Of a DNA stretch of 64,000 bases, positions 36,131 to 44,218 are shown piece by piece. Both the position numbers and the translations under genes were made by a program. This DNA is from Hydractinia symbiolongicarpus. Lineage: Eukaryota; Cnidaria; Hydrozoa; Anthoathecata; Hydractiniidae. Location: assembly GCF_029227915.1 (NCBI RefSeq), contig NC_079882.1:22699001-22763000 (forward strand), given 5' to 3'. The notes under the pieces were generated by a model that was not told the origin of the DNA, ran no database searches, and saw only the letters and a program-made list of their open reading frames with translations. How positions within the stretch are numbered: position 1 is the first letter of the stretch; each line of letters begins with the position of its first letter.

Positions 36131-36331
36131 ATGGACAATATCTACCTTTATGATGTAGGGACTGTGTTTGTGATTGCCATAGGAGTTAGTATATGGTATA
36201 GGTTTGACAGAGGTAAAAATGATGAAGAATCTAACAAGCCGACGAGTCATCCAGAGCCTCAAAAGGGCAAAAATCCCTACTTGAATTGGCTATTTCAGGT
36301 AGGCATTGCAAATAAAGCCTATGCCTCTTAA
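36131..36331 (+). CDS. Small single-pass membrane protein, copy A
   Basis: Open frame whose N-terminal third is a hydrophobic segment (Y-D-V-G-T-V-F-V-I-A-I-G-V-S-I-W-Y-R-F), followed by a polar, Pro/Lys-rich tail (N-K-P-T-S-H-P-E-P-Q-K-G). Copy B has the same protein at about 50151-50319 (G-V-G-S-F-V-V-L-V-I-G-V, N-K-P-A-T-N-P-E-P-Q). Conserved between copies, so a genuine element gene. Possibly a virion or membrane component; family not recognised. Confidence 0.55.
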   Translation: MDNIYLYDVGTVFVIAIGVSIWYRFDRGKNDEESNKPTSHPEPQKGKNPYLNWLFQVGIANKAYAS

Positions 36332-36384
36332 CACAATCGTATACTGCCTTACTCAAAAATCTGAAACGACAGAAAAAAGCCTTG

Positions 36385-36545
36385 TTTTTGTGGTACCCTC
36401 ATTAGAGGAGTGACATGAAAATGATAGACCAAGACACGAAAATGATTTCAAACTGGTGCGAGATCAAGGCTGAATTGACAAAATCCAAGCATGCATGCCG
36501 GTATGTAAGGCTGGAACATCTTAGAACTTTGAAAATCCTCGAATA
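36385..36545 (+). pseudogene. C-terminal remnant of the packaging ATPase, copy A
   Basis: Matches copy B at 51870-52020: M-I-D-x-x-T-K-M-I-S-x-W and K-S-K-H-A-C-x-Y-V-R-L-E-H. The Walker A and B parts are deleted; 36331-36385 is a junction with no match. It cannot encode an active ATPase. Confidence 0.6.
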
Positions 36546-36589
36546 ACCACGTTGAAATCCTCTGGCTAAGCATTGGTATACAGAAAATG

Positions 36590-37142
36590 TTGCCGCAAGA
36601 TATGTTCAACGCAATATGACGATACCTTTAATGTTCCTATCTACCAGGTCCGAAATAGTAGGGTCCAAGCTGGCCCATCCCATGCCCTCTTGGTAAGACG
36701 AAAAATCAGCACGACGTATTCTTCACAATGGATGGCGCATTAGAGATCGTTCGTCGTTCCAGCAAACCAAAGGCTGCAGTAGTCATCAAATGGCTGGCCA
36801 GGGCAGATGTGGAAAGAATATAAGATGAACTCAAGGAGCAATCTCAGGCCCTCGAGAGCCCAGGACTCCGGAAAAGACAACGTCATCATCATCCAAGGTA
36901 AACATACCTCATAGGATGACGACAGATGCTATTATCTTCCCTATTATTGCACGCGTGATCAGAGGCGCAATATTAGCAAGAAGAGATCGTGGTTCAAGGA
37001 TAACTACTCGGGGGCGGAGGAGATTGTTGTCATCCACAACCCCAATGGCATACACGCCTTTAATTGGTTTGAAGAGGATGGGCATGTAGAACGTTTCAGG
37101 AATCACTTCGGGCTTATCGACTTTACCAGGGATGACCTGTAA
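36590..37142 (+). pseudogene. BRO-like protein, copy A, broken
   Basis: Corresponds to 52046-52860 of copy B. Recognisable pieces are M-D-G-A-L-E-I-V-R-R-S-S-K-P-K-A and K-W-L-A-R-A (the end of a BRO/KilA-N-associated N-terminal domain) and a C-terminal piece with H-N-P-N-G-I-H-A-F-N-W-F. There are several stops (about 36627, 36822) and frameshifts. BRO-family proteins are DNA-binding proteins common in large DNA viruses and in Polinton-type elements. Confidence 0.45.
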
Positions 37143-37229
37143 GCTTTGGGTGTTCCGGCACTGGAGGATTAGGTAGACGCTAACTTTTACTGCTACTCTT
37201 GTAAGTAGTAAAATATAGGTATAATTGAG

Positions 37230-38140
37230 GGGTCTACCAATCCTTTAACATGTTCCCGCGGTACCAGAATATCATCAGGAAAAAGCATGAGTTCTTCTGA
37301 AACGAAGTTACGATCGGGACCGTCCTTCAAATAGTACAACACAACGACTACCTGCTACTCTTTTGTCCAACCGACATGCATGTCTGTTCCAAAAGGCGTT
37401 AGTTGTGCGTCTTTTTGAGTTACTGTGTTCTTCTCCTGGTTGTAGCAGATAGAGATATAAACCATTGTCAGGTAGGGGGTTTTTCTTCGGGGTATTCCTC
37501 GCTCTTCGCAAGTGGACCTCATCGAGTTTGATCGCTTTGTTGGGCCTCATACCAATCATGGCAGTTATGCTGTTATTTGGATTTTTTAATATAGTGTACA
37601 GGTGCTTGACCCAAGTGGTACTAGTCTTCTCAGAGACCAGCTCCTACTCATCTTGAGGCTTGAAGAGTTTTTCCGCGAGTACTTTGTTGTACGACTCTAC
37701 AAAGGCCGTGAACGTATGATGATTCTTGGTAGTAGCCCTGTTAATTTCAACCCCTTTGTCATCTAGCAATTTTGTTACATCTGACTTGAATTCAGAACCA
37801 TTGTCACATTGAAAAATTATGGGTTATCAAAGCTTTTTAAATGTCCTTGGTCATATCCGCAACTTCGCTAGCTTTTTTTGTATGTAGAGGTCTAGCTACC
37901 TTGTACCTTGAGGCCACGTCAATCCCTGTCAATACGTACTTGTAGGTGCTACCGTGCACCCTATCGTGAGGCATATATAACAGATTAAACTGGTGCATCT
38001 CGTTGGGCCTCGTAACGGTAAAATGCGGATAATCGATCTTATTAGGGACCTTGATGCGTCGTAGCCACAACAGTTGACGAGACAACCAATGGGAGGCTAG
38101 CTTCTTGGATCTTCTACCCCCTATACCTGAGCATTTTGGA
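37230..38140 (-). pseudogene. Retroviral-type (rve) DDE integrase, copy A
   Basis: Enzyme that would join element DNA to the host chromosome. On the minus strand the catalytic core is visible: first Asp in V-L-T-G-I-D-V-A-S-R-Y; second in F-Q-C-D-N-G-S-E-F; Glu in F-V-E-S-Y-N-K. Exactly 35 residues lie between the second Asp and the Glu (D35E). The C-terminal region has M-I-G-M-R-P-N-K-A and K-L-D-E-V. Stops near 37835 and 37640 and frame changes inactivate it. There is no counterpart in copy B. Its N-terminal end is joined in frame to the small hydrophobic protein at 38265. Confidence 0.8.
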
Positions 38141-38265
38141 GTTTTTAATGGCCTCGTCGTGTCTTCTCCGTTCGGCCCTAAAAGCTTAGAAAACAAGAAG
38201 TTTGTACCGCTGAATCCTAGGATGTTTATTGCAGCACCTGCAACAATAACAGCTATCGTTGCCAT
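38140..38265 (-). CDS. Small hydrophobic protein, copy A (start of the frame running into the integrase)
   Basis: ATG at 38265 follows the capsid gene by a few bases. The first 30 residues are hydrophobic (A-T-I-A-V-I-V-A-G-A-A-I-N-I-L, then F-S-G-T-N-F-L-F-S-K). Copy B has the same start (53207) with F-S-G-T-N-F-L-F-S-K, but continues into a long charged coiled coil. In copy A the coiled-coil part is gone and the frame passes into integrase sequence, so this is a deletion-made fusion. Function unknown. Confidence 0.5.
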
Positions 38266-38271
38266 CCTTTA

Positions 38272-39517
38272 TTAAGTACTCCACCGAGTGAAACCTACCA
38301 TGGATATATGTTTAATTGAGCATCTTGAAGAAGGTAAACGTAGCACCTAAAACCCCCGGTTCAATCGGCTTCCTTAGTCATATGGAGGGTGATGCCGTCA
38401 CTAAGCCTTTGTAGGGGTCTCTCACTACCATGTAGGGTATGATGGGGAGAGGCTCGAAAATCGATAAATAACGCGTATCTCTCGTTAAAGAATTGGCCAA
38501 TCGTCACATTACTATCATGACTGCCGAAGAGATTCACGACCTGTTCTAAGTGGTCTTTGGGGAGCATCCCGTGGGAATAGAGCTCATTGCACTCGCCTTC
38601 CACCGTGTCGCTTATCTTCTCAATTTTCGGATTATAAAGTACCTCATTGACACCGGCATGAGCTTCACTTTCCCACGGTCTATAAAGAGTAGCAAGACGC
38701 CTTTTAGACTCTTCGCAGGGGTATTGATTTGGAGGTTATAGCTGGTATCAACCTTTTTCATGGTCACCACCTTTCTTCTTAGAATCCTTTCGTAGGGTAG
38801 TGTAAGACGGCTATAACGGGACATCATGGCACTTGCCAGACCTTCGTGGGTGATCTTGTCAGATTCCAGCTTGATGTTGCTGATCTTGTACGCAGCATCA
38901 GCTGCTTTGGCTGCCGTGCTTCCCAAGGCTGCTGTTCCTGCGTCTTTGATCACCTCGATATGCGGCGGGAAATGTATCACAAATTGCAACCTGTCTTACA
39001 ATTCCGATTGATAAAACGGCAAGTCTCTCGTTAAATCAAACATCTTGCCCAATGGGAGACAAAAGGTGTTACCATACGTTGCAACAATCCCCTTTTCTTC
39101 ATCAGTGCCGACGTAATTGGATTGATTCCGTCAAGAATGAGGTTGTTGTCCCGATTTGGGCAGTCAGAGATCCTTGTGGACCGCCAGGGTGCTGTAGTCG
39201 CTAATGTTCAGTACCTCGTTGCCATTCAGGGTAATACGTAGATCTTTCACCAGACTTTTGCCAATGTTGCTGAAGATGGTACGTTTCGTGTTGGTTCCCG
39301 TCAGCGTCAGGTCAAACAGTAGTTTGAGACTGCCTGGAAAAATAACATCATTCTGGGACATATTATATCATACGTGGATATCTCATATGGGAGATATCGA
39401 CGTAGAGCTCTTTGTTCTGGTTGATGGTTGAGGGTATGTGGCTTATGTGAACACTTTGTGTTCGACTTTTAATGCCAAAAGCTGCTATGGGTCTAAGGTA
39501 GCTCTGAATGCACTCAT
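38272..39517 (-). pseudogene. Candidate major capsid protein, copy A
   Basis: Expected to form the icosahedral shell. Start ATG at 39517, beside the divergent promoter. Pieces in several frames match copy B: N-D-V-I-F-P-G-S-L, G-T-N-T-K-R-T-I, I-T-L-N-G-N-E-V, G-L-A-S-A-M-M-S-R-Y, KGVLLLFID, H-G-S-E-R-P-L-Q-R-L and C-Y-V-Y-L-L-Q-D-A-Q-L-N-I. The pattern and gene position match the hexon-like double-jelly-roll capsids of cnidarian adintovirus-like elements (family knowledge, not checked). Stops at about 39478, 39436 and 38370 and several frameshifts break it. Confidence 0.6.
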
Positions 39518-39550
39518 GTTTAATATATGTAGGAAATCTTCTAATTAATG
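39515..39550. promoter_or_regulatory. Conserved divergent promoter between capsid and linker-protein genes, copy A
   Basis: Only about 30 bp separate the two ATGs (minus 39517, plus 39548). The core TAGGAAATCTTCTAAT with TATATA-like sequence on its left is identical or nearly so in copy B (54490-54523). Conservation of non-coding DNA between decayed copies suggests a shared late promoter. Confidence 0.55.
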
Positions 39551-40108
39551 GCTGACAATCAAGTGTTTACGCATGAGAATGATATTGGGAGGGATGATAA
39601 AGGTAACCAAGATAAACCAAAAACCCGGCAACTTCCTGGAACGTCGGGGACTTCAACGCCAGGACAACAGCAGTCAGGTACACGTAGGCAATTAGAGGTG
39701 GGGTTTGGGGAACCTGATTTAGAGGACGATGTCGACGTCTTTTACGATAAGCTTAGCAATCATTTGATTATAATCCCAACCGGGAAAAACTATGATTGTT
39801 TTAGGGTAGGTGGAGTTAAACACCCTTTTTTAGCCAGATAACAATGGGAGAGACAGTCTATAAAGAGATAGTGCTTACGACTAAAAAAGCTAAGTAAGAT
39901 CTGTTGCAGCTATAGAAAATGATTTAGGTCCTACGCGTATTAAGGCATTAGGCTTTGATAAATATCAAACACCAAATAGAGGTAGTAGAGCAACGGCCCA
40001 GAACCTCATGAATAGGATTGGTGTCCTTTTGTTGAATAAGAGCGAAGAGAAGGCAACAGGTAAGGAGAAGGCTTTGGGTAAAAAGAAGGAGGAGGGTGAG
40101 ATAATCTA
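39548..40108 (+). pseudogene. Polar linker-type protein, copy A
   Basis: Starts M-A-D-N and a Lys/Asp-rich stretch, a Pro/Gln-rich segment (T-P-G-Q-Q-Q), D-V-D-V-F-Y-D-K-L, then after stops at 39839 and about 39870 a basic end (G-K-K-K-E-E-G-E-I-I). Copy B (54521-55049) has the same M-A-D-N start and T-P-G-Q-Q. No known domain; likely disordered, perhaps virion-internal. Confidence 0.5.
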
Positions 40109-40109
40109 G

Positions 40110-40853
40110 ATGGAAACAATAGAACCTTTAGAAAGTTTGCAAGATTTTGTGGATACTTCGTTTGTTGACAACGATGACGTCGAGGACATTGATATAAGAG
40201 GAATCAGGCTCAAAATTGAAACCTTACAGAATAACATTAAGAAATTGAAGGGTAAGATTATTACATGTGATAGTGGGATCAGAACAAAAGAGGATTGTTT
40301 GAAAGAACTCAGGAAGCAGAAAATCGGGGGACAAAGGGATAAGAATATCAGCGATCTTGAGAAAGATATTGATAAATTGAAAAAGGATAGAAAGGTTGCA
40401 CTGAGTGGACACGACCTAATTTCCTCCGAGATTTTTAAGCATCTGAAAAACATCAAGGAAATGTTGATGAAAGTTGCCGGAAATGACATGCCTTTGCGGT
40501 AGAAGCTTAAAATCCTCTTCAGGAAGCAGGGTATAACTATAGCGAGTATCTTCTCTGCTATTGGTCTGCTGGTTTCTACCATTGTACTATCCGTTACAGG
40601 AGGGGGGAGGAAGTGCCGCAGGAGGTGCCAGAAAAAAGTTTTTAGAAAAGCCGCTTGAAAGGCTCGGAAACTTCTTTAAATATTTGGCAGGGAAGGCATG
40701 TGCTGCATTACCCGGCGTACTCGGTACGGTTGTATCCTTCATTTTGAGGGTGGCATCAACCATCGTGGAATACGCAGCCAAGCATCTGTACATGGCGGTC
40801 GCGACTGCTGCTCGGTTTGTCGTGCTATATGTTGGAAAGACGAAAAAAGCATG
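40110..40853 (+). pseudogene. Coiled-coil protein with hydrophobic C-terminal segments, copy A
   Basis: The first part (40110-40502) is open: acidic N-terminus (D-F-V-D-T-S-F-V-D-N), then about 90 residues of Lys/Glu heptad coiled coil. One stop (TAG, 40500-40502) separates it from S-I-F-S-A-I-G-L-L-V-S-T-I-V-L-S-V (TM 1), and a frame change near 40602 leads to a second hydrophobic region (A-A-L-P-G-V-L-G-T-V-V-S-F-I-L) and a stop at 40853. Copy B repeats this layout at 55055-55826. Proteins of this layout recur in Polinton/adintovirus-like elements; membrane or minor-capsid role inferred. Confidence 0.6.
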
Positions 40854-40887
40854 ATCTATTTAAGCCATATATAGGCATTGTTGATCC

Positions 40888-41793
40888 CTACCCCGTTGTG
40901 ATTAACGCTGTTTTTGTATCCTCGTGCTGGTTTTGTGTTGGTTGTTCAGGTATAGTAAGTGTAGGTCGTATGGTATGTCTTGGGGGTATAGTATGGTCTG
41001 GAGTATGTATAAGAGGTTTAGGGTGCATAGATGGTATAGCCTGCATAGTATCAGCTAGAGTATGTATGGGAGGCGTAGTATGCTTAGTGGGTGGAGGTGT
41101 TAAAGGATGCGTATGTGGTATGGCCTGCTTGGGATGTATAGTATGTATAGGAGGCGTGGCATGCCTTGGAGGTGGTTTGATAGCCCTCTCCGTATGCCTC
41201 ACAATAAGCTTGTTATTCACGGCAGCCTGGACCCCAACGCTTACAATGGCAGGCGCTATGAGAATGTTGTTGTTGTACCCTTGAATTTTGCCTATGCACA
41301 AGTTCATGTATGAGGGCAGCATGTACACGCTGGGCATGACAGCAAAATTCACCGGAGTTCGGGCATATTGTAACACCTTCTGGAATTCCGTGATGTCATG
41401 CACCACATTCTCCTGACGTTGTACCATAGCTTCAAGTTTTTGTAACAAAATCTGCCTTGTTGTGTAGTTGTTGGCACCATATCCGATTAAAGATACCTTG
41501 GCCCCTGCCTGCGATCCCAGCAACAAGACCACGTAGACGCGAATATTTTCACTCAATTTGGTCAGACCCTCCGATTTCAGACTTTGACCTGTGGAGATAA
41601 CGAATTTGGCCTAATCACCATCCACCTGAGGCCACCATCTTCCGTTTGTTAGTGATGACATGACAGCCTTGAATTTGTACAGAGTACTAGGATCTGCACC
41701 ATACTCGCCACATACTTGTGCATACCCTGATGTGGAATAGGGATTTTTATACTGAGAAAAACCGTCGTCATACGGTTACGGTACCTGCATCAT
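40888..41793 (-). pseudogene. Structural-type protein with Pro/His/Thr-rich tail, copy A
   Basis: The N-terminal part (from ATG 41793) carries Y-D-D-G-F, Q-Y-K-N-P-Y-S-T-S-G-Y-A-Q-V-C and G-R-W-W-P-Q-V-D-G-D, with stops at about 41780 and 41612. The open part from 41556 contains V-Y-V-V-L-L-L-G-S-Q-A-G-A-K and a long helical middle. The last 75 residues are repeats of the type H-T-x-P-P-I/K-H. Copy B has the same at 55829-56779. Identity unknown; a minor virion protein is plausible. Confidence 0.55.
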
Positions 41794-41830
41794 GGTAAGG
41801 ATGCGGCGCATGTGTTACTGACCCTGCCAG

Positions 41831-42789
41831 ATGTCTAGTGAAGATGCCCAAGGCAATGCTTGCGCAATGCGTAGCAAAATTCACCTGAATGTTCCAGTAG
41901 CCCAGCGCTTGTCCCGTCCAACTAACTCTGACAGAATCATTCAACAAATTTGTGGGGATTTATTTGGTATATTTTGTAAACTTGGGGAATACCACCTGAA
42001 TGTGCGAGTCTGTAGACACGTAAACGTGATGCTCGTAATACCAAGTGGCCATTCTCCCTTGTTGGACTTGTACCTAGCTCGCGGATTGTACGAATGCATG
42101 TTCATCTTTGTTTTAAAACAAAGATTAAGCAACTGTATATCAGTGATATTGACAAGCCTACGATATTTGAAGAATACCTGGGACAGGACACGAGGATAGC
42201 TCTTAAATCGATCAGTATCAGACCTGTACGACTGAATTTATACAGTAACAATGAGTTTACGCAAAATAGGGCCTGATCAGAGGTTTCTCGAATTGAGATC
42301 CTAAATGGTTTGTACAAAATAGAGGATTTAGTGACTATTGTCAACAGTCAGGCAGACGACAAGATTAAACTGTTTGTCCTGAAAAATGGACTCTTTAGGC
42401 TCCGTGTCAGTGACGGGTACTCGGTGGTGATGAACTGACAACTCCAAGAGCTCCTAGACCTACCCTTCGATCCGGCGAAATAGTACTATATGAAGGGTGA
42501 CTATGATGCATACCATAGGACTGATGTTTACCAAAGATTGAGACTCGTTTGTCCTCATTTGGACGAAGACGATTGCCTACTGGATGGAAAAAAGTCTAAA
42601 ATTCAGGCCTTGCTTCCCACAAAAGAGTTGAATGCCTGGGGAGATATGCTGACCTGGAGTTTTGACACACCAATCTACCTTCCTTTGAAGGGTTCCACGG
42701 ATCGTTTCGAGCTCATGCTAACAGACGAATTCCATCACGAGAAGAACGTGTCAATCACCGGCATCACGAAGCGTGTTCGAATAGAATAA
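41831..42789 (+). pseudogene. Conserved provirus protein (possible penton/minor capsid), copy A
   Basis: ATG at 41831, 37 bp from the divergent minus gene. Pieces are D-I-D-K-P-T-I-F-E-E-Y-L-G, N-G-L-Y-K-I-E-D-L, D-K-I-K-L-F-V-L-K-N-G, an intact C-terminal half from 42490 with Y-Q-R-L-R-L-V-C-P-H-L-D-E-D-D-C-L, W-S-F-D-T-P-I-Y-L-P, and end at 42789. Stops at about 42273, 42438 and 42483 break the frame. Matching protein in copy B at 56849-57424. Beta-rich appearance and position suggest a structural protein, but I do not recognise the family. Confidence 0.5.
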
Positions 42790-42791
42790 AG

Positions 42792-42944
42792 ATGAGCAAT
42801 ATAGCCAAACTGTACTCAAATTTACAGAGTGCACTTGCGGAGGACGATACTATCCACAAAAGCCAAGTCTACAGACTCAAAAAGATTGGAGCTCCCCTAT
42901 GTATTGCCATGAGCGGTATAACAATAGCCGTGTCGATCGGTTAG
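42792..42944 (+). CDS. Small protein with C-terminal hydrophobic segment, copy A
   Basis: 50 codons, starting 2 bp after the previous gene with the leader AATAAAG. The polar N-terminus has a Y-R-L-K-K-I-G motif and the last 15 residues are hydrophobic (I-A-M-S-G-I-T-I-A-V-S-I-G). The copy B homologue (57428) shares the S-Q-x-x-R-L-x-K-I-G segment but then runs into the poly-Asn microsatellite. Confidence 0.5.
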   Translation: MSNIAKLYSNLQSALAEDDTIHKSQVYRLKKIGAPLCIAMSGITIAVSIG

Positions 42945-42946
42945 GT

Positions 42947-42988
42947 CGGTCTGCGAAACGTCGGGTCTTCCCGGCGTTCCGCAGACCG
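42947..42988. terminator. GC-rich hairpin directly after the last structural gene, copy A
   Basis: CGGTCTGCG pairs with CGCAGACCG, and inner AACG/CGTT and CGG/CCG pairs extend the stem. It starts 3 bp after the stop codon at 42944. It could end transcription or mark an element-internal boundary. Nothing similar remains in copy B, where the microsatellite lies. Confidence 0.4.
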
Positions 42989-43028
42989 GGTTGGTGTGAA
43001 ATGCAAAAAACATTAAGGTATTAGGCTA

Positions 43029-43307
43029 TTGGCCGAATCGAAATTGAACTCTATTGTTGATATGATCAGCAAGACAGTAGAAAATGGGGTAATTAGCGAC
43101 TATGAATACAGCCTGACCAGCTGGGAGAAGCAAAAGTATATGTTGTTAAAGGAACAGATGCGACAACGTTTTAACCGTATTGTGAATGCCATCAATGAAC
43201 AAGAGCGTGCTCAGCTTATAGCGAAATGTCGGGAGGAAGGCAGGCAAGAAGAGAGGCAAGACGTTTTAAAAAAACTTCAATATGTACAATATGGAAGCGG
43301 TAGATAG
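43029..43307 (+). CDS. Charged helical protein at the right end of copy A
   Basis: Open frame of about 92 codons with no ATG (a TTG lies at the expected start), ending at 43307. Composition is helical and charged, with a C-terminal R-E-E-G-R-Q-E-E-R-Q-D-V-L-K-K-L coiled-coil-like end. Not found in copy B, whose right end is microsatellite. No family recognised. Confidence 0.4.
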   Translation: MAESKLNSIVDMISKTVENGVISDYEYSLTSWEKQKYMLLKEQMRQRFNRIVNAINEQERAQLIAKCREEGRQEERQDVLKKLQYVQYGSGR

Positions 43308-43623
43308 AGCCTCCACCTGCTTACAAGCCTTCATTTTTATATATTTTATAGGTCTTGTAGGAGAGATAGGGAAATGTATGTTCTAGCATAGTCGCGCTAA
43401 GACCTAATGGGGGAAGTCCCTAATAGGCCATGCAAGGTCATTCCTATAGAGTGCTGACGTCATCAATGCTGCAAATGAGTCAAAAATTTCTAGCACACCT
43501 AGTAGGGGGAATTCCCCCATATACTGCTAATAATCAACGCATGCGCAGTCAAGAGGTGAACAAGGCTGTTAGTTTCGAGCAGGATGAAATCGTCTGACAT
43601 AATAAAAATTCATACAATAAAGA
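43308..43623. other. Junction between provirus copies A and B
   Basis: No gene. About 43440-43623 aligns to about 32830-32990 (CTAGYRCACCTAGTAGG, AATCAACGCATGCG, CATACAATAAAG), so copy B begins near 43440. A GGGGGAATTCCCCC palindrome at 43505-43518 is imperfect in copy A. There are no obvious inverted termini or host-like AT-rich spacer. Confidence 0.55.
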
Positions 43624-44210
43624 ATGAACACACACACCGTGAAACAATTACGTGATATTGCGAAAAGCCGTGAACTTACGGGGTATTATAGGCTACGTAA
43701 AGCTGAATTAGTAGATATGTTGGAGAATATACGAAAGTCGATTAAACCTATAACGTCCGAGGATATGGACCTCTTTGGTAGACATGAAATGGAAAAGACC
43801 CGTCCAACTGTAGGGTGTAAAATCCGTGATTGGCAAAACTGGGTATTACCCCGATCCGAGATGGACCTCTTCGAGAAACAGGAACTGTCGAAAAAACAGT
43901 CGGTTGTGGGAGATAAGATGAAATGGTGTTATAATTGGCTTGTAGACGCTGTTCCAAAGCCTATAAAAGAGGGAGTCAAGAGAACGTATGCAACCTTCAA
44001 GCGTAATGTGATGGGGCTCTATAATAGACAGCCAGCACGAGACCTACACTTCATGACAAGGTAGAAAAATAGGCAGAGGAAGAGTACCTCGAGGATATCC
44101 AAAAACTATATGATCGACCGGACAAGACTATACACCTCAAGAACATAAATATGCCCTCCACAGGACCTTTCAAAGTTTTCGAATTCCCTTCAGAGGGGGA
44201 GGCGACGTAG
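43624..44210 (+). pseudogene. SAP-domain protein at the head of the polymerase locus, copy B
   Basis: ATG at 43624 follows CATACAATAAAGA. The SAP motif is intact: residues 5-36 include K-Q-L-R-D-I-A-K-S-R-E-L-T-G-Y-Y and R-K-A-E-L-V-D-M-L-E. M-D-L-F-x repeats at about 45 and 78 follow, then a W-x-N-W-L helix. The frame is open to 44064; after a frame change and TAG near 44088 the conserved E-D-I-Q-K-L-Y-D segment is still visible to about 44210. The SAP motif suggests DNA binding next to the replication gene. Confidence 0.7.
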
Positions 44211-44218
44211 ACAGGTAT

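Larger units (their letters stand above)
32850..43310 (+). mobile_element. Maverick/Polinton-like (adintovirus-like) provirus, copy A, decayed
   Basis: A large double-stranded DNA virus-like element with SAP protein, protein-primed polB remnant, membrane protein, ATPase remnant, BRO-like protein, DDE integrase, candidate capsid and further structural-type genes in the same order as copy B. PolB, rve integrase, ATPase and capsid together define Polinton/Maverick and adintovirus elements. The left edge is set where homology to copy B begins; no long terminal inverted repeat was recognised. About 1.4 kb of polymerase, 0.3 kb near its N-terminus and about 1.5 kb around the ATPase are deleted. Base composition is clearly less AT-rich than the flanking intron. 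Confidence 0.75.

Noticed and set aside
43029-43307. Helical frame as a host-acquired (domesticated) gene
   Set aside because: It stays open, but lacks an ATG and has no homologue here; survival of a 92-codon frame by chance is possible. Reported only as a provirus ORF.
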